From assembly GCF_003319115.1 (NCBI RefSeq), contig NZ_QOHF01000016.1:1-64000 (forward strand): 64,000 bases of DNA, written 5' to 3'. Shown piece after piece: positions 1 through 8,880 of this stretch (its first letter is position 1; every line of letters begins with the position of its first letter). Position numbers and translations under genes: made by a program. A model generated the notes under the pieces. The model made no database searches, was not told the DNA's origin, and saw only the letters and a list, made by a program, of their open reading frames with translations. Source of the DNA: Geodermatophilus sp. TF02-6 (GTDB lineage Bacteria > Actinomycetota > Actinomycetes > Mycobacteriales > Geodermatophilaceae).

Positions 1-117
1 CCCGCCCATCCCGGGCCAGGACGGCCAGCCGGGGTCGCCAACCGCAGCCGGGCTCCCCGCTACGACGTCGGCAAGACCGCCAAACGAGACACCACCGACC
101 CGAAAATCAAGGGTTAA
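1..117 (+). pseudogene. C-terminal tail of an unidentified ORF, possibly an insertion-sequence transposase
   Basis: An open frame enters from the left edge and stops at TAA 115-117. Its last residues are basic (RYDVGKTAKRDTTDPKIKG). I do not recognise the family. A mobile-element origin is inferred only because the ORF ends a few bases from the point where the neighbouring IclR gene loses similarity to its family (about 117-131). No terminal inverted repeat or target duplication can be judged, because the other end lies outside the window. Confidence 0.3.
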
Positions 118-415
118 ACGACAAGCTGAGGCCCTGACCGCGCGGGGCGAGGGAGGCGACCTCCCAGAGCCGCAGCCCGATGGCGAACCGGCCGTCGGGG
201 CCGCGCTCCAGAGCTCCCCACGCCTGCAGCCGGGTCGCGAGCCGCAGCGTCGAGCTGGTCGGGATGCCGCTGCGCCGGCTCAGCTCGCCCAGGGTCAGGG
301 AGCGGTGACCGGCGTCGAACGCGGCCAGCAGCGCGAAGGCACGGTCCACGACCGGATCGCCCTGGGGCGGCCGACGCCCACGGGTCCGGACCGGCGCGGA
401 GCGGGGCTCGGTCAC
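107..415 (-). pseudogene. IclR-family transcriptional regulator, 3' half lost
   Basis: The frame starts at GTG 413-415 behind a strong ribosome site (GGAGGAGGAGG). It encodes an N-terminal winged helix-turn-helix of the IclR type: a VVDRAFALLAAF helix, then LTLGELSRRSGIPTSSTLRL, then GRFAIGLRLWEVA. After residue ~97 (PRGQGL) the expected effector-binding domain is replaced by six unrelated residues and a stop. IclR proteins are normally about 250 residues; this one has 102. It is divergent from the MFS-rhamnosidase operon (242 bp between starts), the usual place for a local regulator, so ligand control of that operon is probably lost. The DNA-binding domain could still be made. Confidence 0.75.
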
Positions 416-657
416 CGGGCACCTCCTCCTCCCGAGGCGCGCGCCACAGCGGCGTGCCATTGAGCGGCATCGTGCCTGACGTCGCTGTGACGCTCCCCGC
501 ATCGTTTCAGACGAGCCGGGCGGAGGAGGTCCGCACGGCCGCTCGCGGACCGGCGGGCGCGCGGCACACCGCCACCGAACACCACCGGTCATCCGCACAC
601 CGCACGAGCGACACCGAACGGGCGGCCGACGGCCGCCTCGAGTTGGAGGAGCCGCAC

Positions 658-1974
658 ATGACCACCTCGCCCCTGGAGAGCGTGAGCCAGCCGGACCCGG
701 CCGTCCTGGCCGCGGACGACGTCGGCGCGCCGCCCGGCGGCTGGCCCAACCCGCGGCGGGGCTTCCTGTTCTTCCTCGGTCTCGCCTCGATCGGTGCGGG
801 CATGGCCAGCCTGGTGCCCGCGGTGCTGACGCTGTCGCTCAAGGCGCAGCAGATCGACGCGCAGAACGCCACCACCGTCCTGTCGGTCGTCGTCGGTGTC
901 GGGTCGGTGTTCTCCCTCGTCGCGTTCCCGGCCCTGGGCCGGCTCAGCGACCGCACGACGGGGCGCCTGGGGCGGCGCCGGCCGTACCTGCTGCTGGGCG
1001 CCCTGTTGTTCGCGCTCGGTGCCGTCGGGATCATCGTCGCCACGAACACGGTCACGCTGACCGTCGCCAACGTCGTCACCGCCGTCGGCTACAGCTCGAC
1101 CGCGGTGGCGTTCACGGCCGCCATCCCCGACCAGCTGGCGCCGAACCGCCGCGGACCGGCATCGGCGCTGGCCGGGCTGAGCCTGCCGGTCGGGGCGGTC
1201 ACCGGCCTGTTCATCGCCCAGCTGGTGGCGCCGAACCTGGCCGCGATGGTGCTCCTGCCGGCCGGGGTCGCCGTCGTCGGGGCGGTCCTGTTCGCCCTGC
1301 GGTTGAGCGACCGGAAGCTGTCCGCGGCCGAGCGGCCGCACTTCGGGTGGGCGCAGTTCCTGGGCACCTTCTGGGTCAACCCGCTGCGCCACCCGAGCTA
1401 CGGGTGGGCCTGGTGCAGCCGCCTGCTGCTGTTCCTCGGCGTCGCCGCCATCCAGGCCTACCAGGCCTTCTACCTGATCATGGTGCTGCACTTCGCGCCC
1501 GAGGAGGTGGCGGGGGCGGTGTTCCTGTCGACGCTGGTGCTGACCGCGGCCGCGCTGGTCTTCGCACCGATCGCGGCCAAGGCCTCCGACCGGATCGGCC
1601 GCCGCAAGCCGTTCGTCGTCGCTGCGGCGGTGGTCTTCGCGGTGGGGCTCGCCCTCGCGTCGTTCGCGCAGTCCTTCCCGGCCTTCCTCGTCGCGATCGG
1701 CGTCGTCGGCCTCGGTCAGGGTGTCTACATGGCGGTCGACATCGCCCTGGTCACGCAGGTCCTGCCCGACCCGGGCAATCCGGCGAAGGACCTCGGGATC
1801 ATGAACCTGGCCAGCACGCTGCCGGGGACGATCGTGCCGACCGTCGCACCGTTCGTCCTCGCCATCGGCGCCACGGCCGCCTCCCCGCAGAACTTCTCGG
1901 CGCTGTTCGTCCTCGGCGCCGTCGCGGCCCTGGTCGGCGCGGCCTGCATCCTGCCGATCCGCCGGGTCCGGTGA
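658..1974 (+). CDS. MFS transporter, sugar/glycoside type
   Basis: Integral membrane secondary transporter of 438 residues with about twelve hydrophobic segments. The loop after helix 2 carries an MFS signature (GRLSDRTTGRLGRRRPY), and a second copy, KASDRIGRRKPF, opens the C-terminal half, as expected for the duplicated 6+6 fold. The TGRLGRRRPY form is typical of carriers encoded beside glycosidases. The start is ATG 658, preceded by GGAGGAG six bases upstream; a longer frame from 454 has no such support. It is first in an operon with two GH78 rhamnosidases (7 bp to the next gene), so import of rhamnose, rhamnosides or rhamno-oligosaccharides is inferred. The substrate cannot be read from sequence. 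Confidence 0.85.
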   Translation: MTTSPLESVSQPDPAVLAADDVGAPPGGWPNPRRGFLFFLGLASIGAGMASLVPAVLTLSLKAQQIDAQNATTVLSVVVGVGSVFSLVAFPALGRLSDRTTGRLGRRRPYLLLGALLFALGAVGIIVATNTVTLTVANVVTAVGYSSTAVAFTAAIPDQLAPNRRGPASALAGLSLPVGAVTGLFIAQLVAPNLAAMVLLPAGVAVVGAVLFALRLSDRKLSAAERPHFGWAQFLGTFWVNPLRHPSYGWAWCSRLLLFLGVAAIQAYQAFYLIMVLHFAPEEVAGAVFLSTLVLTAAALVFAPIAAKASDRIGRRKPFVVAAAVVFAVGLALASFAQSFPAFLVAIGVVGLGQGVYMAVDIALVTQVLPDPGNPAKDLGIMNLASTLPGTIVPTVAPFVLAIGATAASPQNFSALFVLGAVAALVGAACILPIRRVR

Positions 1975-1981
1975 CCCCACG

Positions 1982-4660
1982 GTGACCAGCGCGCCGACCG
2001 GCCCGCGGGCTGGGTCGACGTGCGCCGCACCCCACCAGCTGCGGGTCGAGCACGTGGACCCAGCCCTCGGGATCCGGACGACGGCGCCGCGGCTGTCGTG
2101 GCGGCTGCCCGACGGTGCCGGCGAGCAGCTGGCCTACCGGATCACCGCCGACAACGGCTGGGACACCGGCTGGGTCGACGGCGACCGCAGCATCCTGGTG
2201 CCCTACGCCGGCCCGCCGCTGGCGTCGTCCCAGCGGGTCGAGTGGCGGGTGCAGGTGCGCACCGACCTCGGCGAGAGCCCCGTGTCGACGCCGGGGTGGT
2301 TCGAGACGGGTCTGCTGTGGGCCGAGGACTGGCGCGCCTCCTGGGTCGAGCCGGGCGTGATGCCCGACGGCCCGAAGGGGCACCGTCCCGCCGCGCTGCT
2401 CCGGTTCGAGTTCGACGTCGACCGGCCGGTCGTCGCCGCCCGGCTGCACGCCACCGCGCAGGGGATCTACGAGGCGTTCCTCAACGCCGAGCGCGTGGGC
2501 GACGCCGAGCTGACCCCGGGGTACACGCAGTACGACGCCCGGCTGCAGGTGCAGACCCACGACGTCACCGCGTCGGTCCGCGAGGGGCGCAACGCCCTCG
2601 GCGTGATCCTGGCCGACGGCTGGTTCCGCGGGCAGGTGGGCATCACCCGGGCCGAGCAGCAGTGGGGGAGCCGGCTCGCGCTGCTGGCCCAGCTGCACCT
2701 GGTGCACGAGGACGGCGAGGTCACCGTCGTCGGCACCGGCCCCGGCTGGCGCAGCGGGCTCGGCCACGTCGTCGCCGCGGACCTGATCGAGGGCGAGCGG
2801 TGGGACCTGACCCGGCTGCCGCGCGGCTGGGACGCCCCCGGCTTCGCCGACGCCGGCTGGGACGACGTCGCCGTGGTGGAGCACGGCTGCGCCGGGCTGG
2901 TGGACTCGCCCGCCCCGCCGGTGCGCCGGGTCGAGGAGCTCGTCCCGCGGTCGGTGACCAGGCTGCCGGGCGGCGCGCACCTGGTCGACCTGGGCCAGAG
3001 CGTCAACGGCTGGGTCCGGCTGACCGACCTCGGGCCGGCCGGCACCACCACCACCCTGACCCACGGCGAGTGGCTCGGCCCGGACGGCGACGTCACCGTC
3101 GCCAACCTCGAGCCGGACCTGCCGTTCCTGCCGCACCCGCTGCCCGCCGGCCAGGTCGACTCCGTCGTCTCCGCCGGCGTCCCCGGCGACGTCTTCGAGC
3201 CCCGGCGGACGACCCACGGCTTCCGGTACGTGCGCATCGAGGGCCACCCCGGGGAACTCACCGCCGACGACGTCCGGGGGATCGTCGTGCACACCGATCT
3301 GCGCCGCACCGGCTGGTTCACCTGCAGCGACGAGCGGGTCGACCGCCTCCACGAGGCGGCGGTGTGGAGCTTCCGGGACAACGCCTGCGACATCCCCACC
3401 GACTGCCCGCACCGGGAGCGGCACGGCTGGACCGGCGACTGGCAGCTGTTCGCGCCCACCGCCGCCTTCCTCTACGACGTCGCCGGCTTCTCCACCAAGT
3501 GGCTGCGCGACGTCGCCGCCGACCAGTGGCCCGACGGCACGATCGCCAACGTCAGCCCCACCCCGCGGGACGAGGGCCGCGAGGGCCCGATCGCCTTCCT
3601 CAACGGCTCGGCCGGCTGGGGCGACGCGGCGGTGATCGTCCCGGAGGAGGTGTACCGCGCCTACGCAGACGTGCAGCTGCTCGAGGAGATGTGGCCGACC
3701 ATGGTCGGCTGGCTGGACCGCACCGAGCGGATCGCCCGGGAGCAGCGCCACCCCGCGCGCGCCGAGCGCCGTCCCGAGCCGGCACCGCACGAGGAGTACC
3801 TGTGGGACTCGGGCTTCCACTGGGGCGAGTGGCTGGAACCGGGGGACGACACCGCCGCCGACCTCGACGCGTTCGCGAAGGCGGACAAGGGGGACGTCGC
3901 CACCGCGTACTTCGCCCGCAGCGCGCGGCTGATGGCGCGCATCGCGCAGATCCTGGGCAAGGAGGCGGACGCCGACCGGTACGCCGGCCTCGCTGACGAG
4001 GTGCGCGCCGCGTGGCAGGCCGAGTACCTCCACGCCGACGGCCGGCTGACCCCGGACACCCAGGCCACCCACGTCCGCGCGCTGGCGTTCGACCTGGTGC
4101 CCGACGAGCTGCGCCCGGCCGTCGCCGAGCGGCTGGTCGAGCTCATCCGCAAGGCCGACACCCACCTGGGCACCGGCTTCCTCGCCACCCCGTACCTGCT
4201 GCCGGTGCTGGCCGACACCGGCCACCTCGACGTCGCCTACGAGCTCCTGCTGCAGGACACCGAGCCGTCGTGGCTGGTCATGATCGACCGCGGCGCCACC
4301 ACCGTCTGGGAACACTGGAACGGCGTCGACGCCGACGGCGTCCCGCACGACTCGCTCAACCACTACTCCAAGGGCGCGGTCGTCTCGTTCCTGCACCGGT
4401 ACACCGCCGGCATCGAGCCCGTCGAGCCCGCCTACCGCCGGTTCCGCGTCCGGCCACGCCCCGGCGGCGGGCTGACCCGCGCCGCGGCCGTGCACGAGTC
4501 GCCGTACGGCCGCATCGAGTCGGCCTGGCGGATCGAGGACGGCGAGTTCCGGCTGCGGGTCGTCGTCCCCGCCGGCACGCGGGCCGAGGTCGTCCTGCCC
4601 GACGGCACCACGCACACCGCCGGTCCCGGCGAGCACACCTTCGAGGGGAGCGCCCGATGA
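1982..4660 (+). CDS. Alpha-L-rhamnosidase, glycoside hydrolase family 78 (first copy)
   Basis: Inverting enzyme releasing terminal alpha-L-rhamnose from glycosides. It has 892 residues and the family order: N-terminal beta-sandwich domains (fibronectin-like segment around residues 15-120, Bac_rhamnosid_N around 140-300), the (alpha/alpha)6 catalytic barrel (about 430-790) and a C-terminal sandwich. The general-acid segment is DCPHRERHGWTGDW, with Glu479 at the acid position; the usual family form is DCPQRDERLGW. The general-base segment is GATTVWEHWNG with Glu777. No signal peptide is visible, so it is probably cytoplasmic and acts on imported substrate. GTG 1982 lies 7 bp after the MFS stop with a weak ribosome site. 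The stop overlaps the next start (ATGA). Confidence 0.92.
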   Translation: MTSAPTGPRAGSTCAAPHQLRVEHVDPALGIRTTAPRLSWRLPDGAGEQLAYRITADNGWDTGWVDGDRSILVPYAGPPLASSQRVEWRVQVRTDLGESPVSTPGWFETGLLWAEDWRASWVEPGVMPDGPKGHRPAALLRFEFDVDRPVVAARLHATAQGIYEAFLNAERVGDAELTPGYTQYDARLQVQTHDVTASVREGRNALGVILADGWFRGQVGITRAEQQWGSRLALLAQLHLVHEDGEVTVVGTGPGWRSGLGHVVAADLIEGERWDLTRLPRGWDAPGFADAGWDDVAVVEHGCAGLVDSPAPPVRRVEELVPRSVTRLPGGAHLVDLGQSVNGWVRLTDLGPAGTTTTLTHGEWLGPDGDVTVANLEPDLPFLPHPLPAGQVDSVVSAGVPGDVFEPRRTTHGFRYVRIEGHPGELTADDVRGIVVHTDLRRTGWFTCSDERVDRLHEAAVWSFRDNACDIPTDCPHRERHGWTGDWQLFAPTAAFLYDVAGFSTKWLRDVAADQWPDGTIANVSPTPRDEGREGPIAFLNGSAGWGDAAVIVPEEVYRAYADVQLLEEMWPTMVGWLDRTERIAREQRHPARAERRPEPAPHEEYLWDSGFHWGEWLEPGDDTAADLDAFAKADKGDVATAYFARSARLMARIAQILGKEADADRYAGLADEVRAAWQAEYLHADGRLTPDTQATHVRALAFDLVPDELRPAVAERLVELIRKADTHLGTGFLATPYLLPVLADTGHLDVAYELLLQDTEPSWLVMIDRGATTVWEHWNGVDADGVPHDSLNHYSKGAVVSFLHRYTAGIEPVEPAYRRFRVRPRPGGGLTRAAAVHESPYGRIESAWRIEDGEFRLRVVVPAGTRAEVVLPDGTTHTAGPGEHTFEGSAR

Positions 4661-5406
4661 CCGCCGAGACGACCGAGTGGGCCGGCCCGGCCCGGTTCCT
4701 GCCGCCGCACGAACCGAGCCGGCGGGACGACGGCGCGCTGCACTACAGCGGTCTCACCTACGCCGTCGCCTTCGGGTACCGGCCGCTGCAGCTGGACCTG
4801 TGGGTACCGGCCGGGGAGGGCCCGGCGCAGCTGCAGGACGCCAAGGCCGCCGTCCGCTACCTGCGGGCGAACGCCCGCGAGCTCGGCATCTCCACCGAGC
4901 GCGTCGGCGCCATGGGCGAGTCCGCCGGCGGGCACATCGTCGCCGTCCTCGGCCTGAGCGCGCACCGGCCGGACCTGGAGGGCACCCACGGCGTCGTCGG
5001 CCCGTCCAGCGCGGTCGACGTCGTCGTCGACTGGTACGGACCGGCCGACCTGTCGACCATGCCGCGCACCGCCCCGCCCCCCGAGGTCGCCGCGAAGCTG
5101 CCCCCGGAACTGCTCGTGCCGCCGGAGGACCAGCTGACCCGCGGGCTCGAGGGCCAGGCCCTGGCCGACGCCAGCCCGGTCACCCACGTGACGCCGGACG
5201 CGCCGCCGTTCCTGCTCGTGCACGGCACCGCCGACCGGCTGGTGCCCTACGCGCAGAGCGAGCAGCTGCACGCCGCGCTGACCGCGGCCGGGGCCTCCGC
5301 GCGACTGGTGCCCGTGGAGGGCGCCGGGCACGTCTTCGACGGGCACGACGACGTCGACGGCCTCGTGCGCCTGTCGGCCGAGTACCTCGCGGAGGCCCTG
5401 CGGTGA
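4657..5406 (+). CDS. Alpha/beta hydrolase (BD-FAE/lipase-like) with the oxyanion-hole segment deleted
   Basis: 249 residues, lying between two rhamnosidases with 4-bp overlaps on both sides. The catalytic triad is visible: Ser89 in GESAGG, Asp193 in HGTADRLVPY and His225 in GAGHVF. In the family, a strand such as LDLWVPAGEGP is followed by PVVVWVHGGGW and about 45 further residues before AQLQDAKAAVRYLRAN. Here GEGP (residues 53-56) runs straight into AQLQDAK, with the frame intact. The HGGG oxyanion hole, two core strands and a helix are therefore missing. The family role would be deacylation or ester cleavage on rhamnosides; this copy is probably inactive. It may persist because it couples translation of the two glycosidases. 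Confidence 0.8.
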   Translation: MTAETTEWAGPARFLPPHEPSRRDDGALHYSGLTYAVAFGYRPLQLDLWVPAGEGPAQLQDAKAAVRYLRANARELGISTERVGAMGESAGGHIVAVLGLSAHRPDLEGTHGVVGPSSAVDVVVDWYGPADLSTMPRTAPPPEVAAKLPPELLVPPEDQLTRGLEGQALADASPVTHVTPDAPPFLLVHGTADRLVPYAQSEQLHAALTAAGASARLVPVEGAGHVFDGHDDVDGLVRLSAEYLAEALR

Positions 5407-8039
5407 GCGACCCGAGCGTCGCGCCGGTCACCGTCGAGCACCACCGCGAGCCGCTCGGCATCGGGGAGAGCCGGCCCCGCCTGTCCTGGGTCGTGCACAC
5501 CGACCAGCCCGAGTGGCGGCAGGCCGCCTACGAGCTGGAGATCGCCCCGTCCGACGGCGAGCCCTGGTCGTCCGGTCGGGTCGAGTCGGCCGAGTCGGTG
5601 CTCGTCGGCTGGGACGCGCCGCCCCTGGCCAGCCGCGAGCGCCGGACCGTGCGCGTCCGGGTGTGGGGCAGCGTCTCCGGGGAGGGCGCGGCCGAGCCGT
5701 CGGCGTGGAGCGGGGACGCCGTCGTCGAGGCCGGGCTGCTCGAGCCGTCGGACTGGACCGCGCAGCTGGTGCAGCCGGTCCTGCCGGACGACGCCGACGA
5801 ACCCGTGCTGCTGCTGCGCCGGGAGTTCACGCTCGACCAGCCGGTCGCCCGCGCCCGGCTGTACGCCACCGCGCACGGCGTCTACGAGGCCGAGCTGGGC
5901 GGCGCGACCGTCGGCGACTCCGTGCTCGCCCCCGGCTGGACCAGCTACCGGCACCGGCTGCGCTACCAGACGTACGACGTCACCGACCTGCTCGGCGCGG
6001 GGGCCAACGCCCTCGGCGTGCAGCTGGCCGACGGCTGGTTCCGCGGGTACGTCGGCTTCACCGGCGGCCGCGCGCACTACGGCGACCGCACCGGCCTGTT
6101 CGCCCAGCTGGAGGTCGAGCACCCCGACGGCACCCGCACGGTCGTGACGACCGACGGCTCCTGGCGGTCGACCCCGGCGCCGACCACCCGCGCCGGCATC
6201 TACGGCGGGGAGACGTTCGACGCCCGCCGCGAGCTGCCCGGCTGGTCGACGGCCGGCTTCGACGACGCCGCGTGGACGCCGGTGCAGACCGGCACCCTCG
6301 ACGTCGCCACCCTGGTCGCGCCGACCGGTCCGCCGGTGCGGCGCACGCAGGTGGTGCCCCCCGTCGCCGTCAGCGCCTCGCCGTCGGGCAAGGTGCTCGT
6401 CGACTTCGGCCAGAACCTGGTCGGCCGCATCCGGTTCGCGCTGCCCGACGCCCCCGCGGGCACGGAGATCACCGTGCAGCACGCCGAGGTGCTCGAGGAC
6501 GGCGAGCTGGGCACCCGCCCGCTGCGCGGGGCGCGGGCCACCGACGTCGCCGTCCTGGACGGGAACGGCCCGCGGACCTGGGAGCCGCGGTTCACCTTCC
6601 ACGGCTTCCGCTACGCCCAGGTCGACCGCTGGCCCGCCGAGCTGACCCGCGCCGACCTCGAGGCCGTCGTCGTCCACACCGATCTGCGCCCGACCGGCAC
6701 GTTCACCTGTTCCGACGCCGACGTGACCACGCTGCACGAGAACGTCGTGTGGGGCATGCGCGGCAACTTCGTCGACATCCCCACCGACTGCCCGCAGCGC
6801 GACGAGCGCCTGGGCTGGACCAGCGACCTCGCCGTGTTCGTCCCGACCGCGTCGTTCCTCTACGACACCGCCGGCATGCTGCGCTCCTGGCTGGCCGACC
6901 TCGCGGTCGAGCAGCTCGAGGACCTGGACGGCATCGTGCCGCTGTACGTGCCGTGGGTGCACCTGCTGCCGTTCCCCGTCCAGGCCGAGGCCGGCTGGGG
7001 TGACGCCGCCGTCGTGGTGCCGTGGACGCTGTACCAGCGGCACGGTGACGCCCGGGTGCTCGCCGACCAGTGGGCGTCGATGACCGCCTGGCTCGACGCC
7101 TTCGCCGGGGCGGCCGGCCCGGACCTGGACTTCGCCGGGGTCCCGTTCATGCTCGGCGACTGGCTGGATCCGGCCGCGCCGCCGGACCGGCCCGGAGCGG
7201 CCCGGACGCCGTGGCCGCTCGTCGCCACCGCCCACCTCGCCCGCTCGGCGCGGATCACGGCTCGGGCCGCGGCGGTGCTGGGGCGCGACGGCGGCGAGTA
7301 CGCCGCGCTGGCCGAGCGCGCGGCGGAGCGGTTCCGCGCCGAGTACGTGACCCCCACCGGCCGGGTCGCCTTCCCGGCGCAGACGGCGTACGCGCTGGCG
7401 CTCGGGTGCGACCTGCTCACCCCGGAGCAGCGCGAGCACGCCGGCCGGCTGCTGGCCGAGCAGGTGGCCGCCGACGGCTGGCACATCGCCACCGGCTTCC
7501 TCGGCACGCCGTTCGTCACCGACGCGCTGACCGACGCCGACGAGGTGGCGACGGCGTACGAGCTGCTGCTGCAGCGGGAGAACCCGTCGTGGCTCTACCC
7601 GGTGACCATGGGCGCGACGACGGTCTGGGAGCGCTGGGACTCCATGCTCCCCGACGGGTCGATCAACCCCGGCGAGATGACCTCGTTCAACCACTACGCC
7701 TACGGCGCGGTCGCCGACTGGCTGCACCGGGTCGTCGCCGGGCTCGCCCCGGCCGCGCCGGGCTACCGGCGGCTGCGGATCGCCCCGCGGCCGGGCCCGG
7801 GGATCACCTCGGCGGCCGCCACGCACGAGACGCCGTACGGCCCGGCCGCGGTCTCGTGGACCGTGGACGGCTCGGCGTTCGTGCTGGAGCTGGCCGTGCC
7901 GCCGAACACCAGGGCGCAGGTGGCGCTGCCCGACGGCAGCGCGCCGTTCGAGGTCGGCTCGGGTCGGCACACCTTCGAGCGGACCGTCACCGTCCCGGCC
8001 CCGGTCGAGCAGCCGCGGGGGTCCTGGGCCCCGGAGTGA
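5403..8039 (+). CDS. Alpha-L-rhamnosidase, glycoside hydrolase family 78 (second copy)
   Basis: 878 residues, same architecture as the first copy but clearly divergent. The general-acid segment is the canonical DCPQRDERLGWTSD with Glu468, and the base segment is GATTVWERWDS with Glu743. N-terminal modules (a VEHHREPLGIGESRPRLSW start and ADGWFRGYVG) match the family. The start GTG 5403 overlaps the hydrolase stop (GTGA), implying coupled translation. There is no signal peptide. Two paralogues in one operon suggest different linkages or aglycones. The gene ends the operon; a large palindrome follows 31 bp downstream. Confidence 0.92.
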   Translation: MSDPSVAPVTVEHHREPLGIGESRPRLSWVVHTDQPEWRQAAYELEIAPSDGEPWSSGRVESAESVLVGWDAPPLASRERRTVRVRVWGSVSGEGAAEPSAWSGDAVVEAGLLEPSDWTAQLVQPVLPDDADEPVLLLRREFTLDQPVARARLYATAHGVYEAELGGATVGDSVLAPGWTSYRHRLRYQTYDVTDLLGAGANALGVQLADGWFRGYVGFTGGRAHYGDRTGLFAQLEVEHPDGTRTVVTTDGSWRSTPAPTTRAGIYGGETFDARRELPGWSTAGFDDAAWTPVQTGTLDVATLVAPTGPPVRRTQVVPPVAVSASPSGKVLVDFGQNLVGRIRFALPDAPAGTEITVQHAEVLEDGELGTRPLRGARATDVAVLDGNGPRTWEPRFTFHGFRYAQVDRWPAELTRADLEAVVVHTDLRPTGTFTCSDADVTTLHENVVWGMRGNFVDIPTDCPQRDERLGWTSDLAVFVPTASFLYDTAGMLRSWLADLAVEQLEDLDGIVPLYVPWVHLLPFPVQAEAGWGDAAVVVPWTLYQRHGDARVLADQWASMTAWLDAFAGAAGPDLDFAGVPFMLGDWLDPAAPPDRPGAARTPWPLVATAHLARSARITARAAAVLGRDGGEYAALAERAAERFRAEYVTPTGRVAFPAQTAYALALGCDLLTPEQREHAGRLLAEQVAADGWHIATGFLGTPFVTDALTDADEVATAYELLLQRENPSWLYPVTMGATTVWERWDSMLPDGSINPGEMTSFNHYAYGAVADWLHRVVAGLAPAAPGYRRLRIAPRPGPGITSAAATHETPYGPAAVSWTVDGSAFVLELAVPPNTRAQVALPDGSAPFEVGSGRHTFERTVTVPAPVEQPRGSWAPE

Positions 8040-8070
8040 CCCCCCTCCTCACCCCGGCGTGGTCCAGCGC

Positions 8071-8136
8071 GATCATGAAGTCCGGGGAGCGGCGCGCCGT
8101 TGACCCACGGCGTGTCGCGTCCCGGACTTCATGATC
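8071..8136. repeat. Palindromic repeat element, copy A
   Basis: Perfect 16-bp arms (GATCATGAAGTCCGGG at 8071-8086 and its complement at 8121-8136) flank a 34-base centre containing CGGCGTGTCGCG. The ends and the GACACGCCG core (on the minus strand) are shared with copies at 22457 and 43110. It lies between convergent genes, so it could also serve as a bidirectional terminator, although no T-run follows. Confidence 0.75.
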
Positions 8137-8217
8137 GTCGCGACGGCGTGCCACGTGCGCAGCGGCACCGTGCGGGCGTCGTCGTCCCGGTCGGCGGCGA
8201 GCACGGGACCGACTCCG

Positions 8218-8277
8218 GGTCGGTCGAGGTCGGGTCGGACGACGCCGGGCCGGTCGAGGTCGGGTCGGTCGAGGTCG
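8218..8277. repeat. 15-bp tandem repeat, four units
   Basis: Units of the form GGGTCGGTCGAGGTC at 8218, 8233 (diverged), 8248 and 8263, in the spacer just downstream of the NTF2-like gene. One of a set of short minisatellites at gene edges in this window. Confidence 0.75.
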
Positions 8278-8307
8278 GGGCGGTCAGGGCAGGTCGTCGA
8301 GGAGGGC

Positions 8308-8691
8308 TCAGCCGGGCGGCGGGGTCGGCCCGTAGGCGAGCAGCTGCCACGACCCGTCGGCGCGGGTCCACACCGCCAGCGCCAGGCTGTCGATCCGCTT
8401 CGGGACGCCGTCGACGTCGACGTCCGCGCTCATCCGGCCGACGACGACCGCGGCGTCCCCGGACACCTCGACCCGCTCGACCGGGTGCTCGGCCCGCCGG
8501 TACACGTAGTAGCCCGCCCGGAGCTTGGCCAGGTACTCGTCCCGGGTGTCCCGGACGCCGCTGGAGTGGGTGTAGCACAGCCCCGCGGCCAGCAGCTCCT
8601 CGAGCGCGGCGAGGTCGCCGTCGACCATCGCCCGGTAGCGGCGGTCCTCCGCGGCGAGCACCGCGGCCACGTCGTCGGGGGAGTCGGTCAC
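8308..8691 (-). CDS. NTF2-like / SnoaL-like small protein
   Basis: 127 residues from GTG 8689-8691. The pattern matches NTF2-fold proteins of the DUF4440/SnoaL group: an opening helix DVAAVLAAEDRRYRAMVDGD, then LEELLAAGLCYTHSSG, and later ERVEVSGDAAVVVGRM and SWQLLAYG strands. These proteins bind or act on small molecules; no specific activity can be assigned. The frame stays open upstream through a 15-bp tandem repeat, which would add VHDGP-type repeats if an earlier start were used. I take the repeat to be 5' untranslated. Confidence 0.7.
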   Translation of the reverse strand: MTDSPDDVAAVLAAEDRRYRAMVDGDLAALEELLAAGLCYTHSSGVRDTRDEYLAKLRAGYYVYRRAEHPVERVEVSGDAAVVVGRMSADVDVDGVPKRIDSLALAVWTRADGSWQLLAYGPTPPPG

Positions 8692-8781
8692 CGGGTCATC
8701 GTGCACCGGGCCATCGTGCACCGGGCCATCGTGCACCCGGCCATCGTGCACCCGGCCATCGTGCACCCGGCCATCGTGGCC
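8692..8781. repeat. 15-bp tandem repeat, six units, directly upstream of the NTF2-like start
   Basis: Units CGGGCCATCGTGCAC with C/G and T/C variants, starting at 8692, 8707, 8722, 8737, 8752 and 8767. It abuts the proposed GTG start of the minus-strand gene and stays in that gene's frame, so copy-number change would not shift the frame. It occupies the position of the promoter or 5' UTR. Confidence 0.85.
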
Positions 8782-8880
8782 GCCGGGCAGGGCGCGGCGC
8801 ACGAGCACCACTCGCTCCTGCTGCCCTGACCGCCCCGGCCGCCCCGGCAGGCGGCGCGACCGGGACGGCGGCCGGCGGGC

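Noticed and set aside
454..657. N-terminal extension of the MFS transporter from an upstream start
   Set aside because: The extension is low-complexity and lacks a ribosome site; GGAGGAG directly precedes ATG 658.
8692..8811. N-terminal VHDGP repeat extension of the NTF2-like protein
   Set aside because: The repeat is a DNA minisatellite and the family fold begins after GTG 8691. Translation of the repeat cannot be excluded but is not supported.
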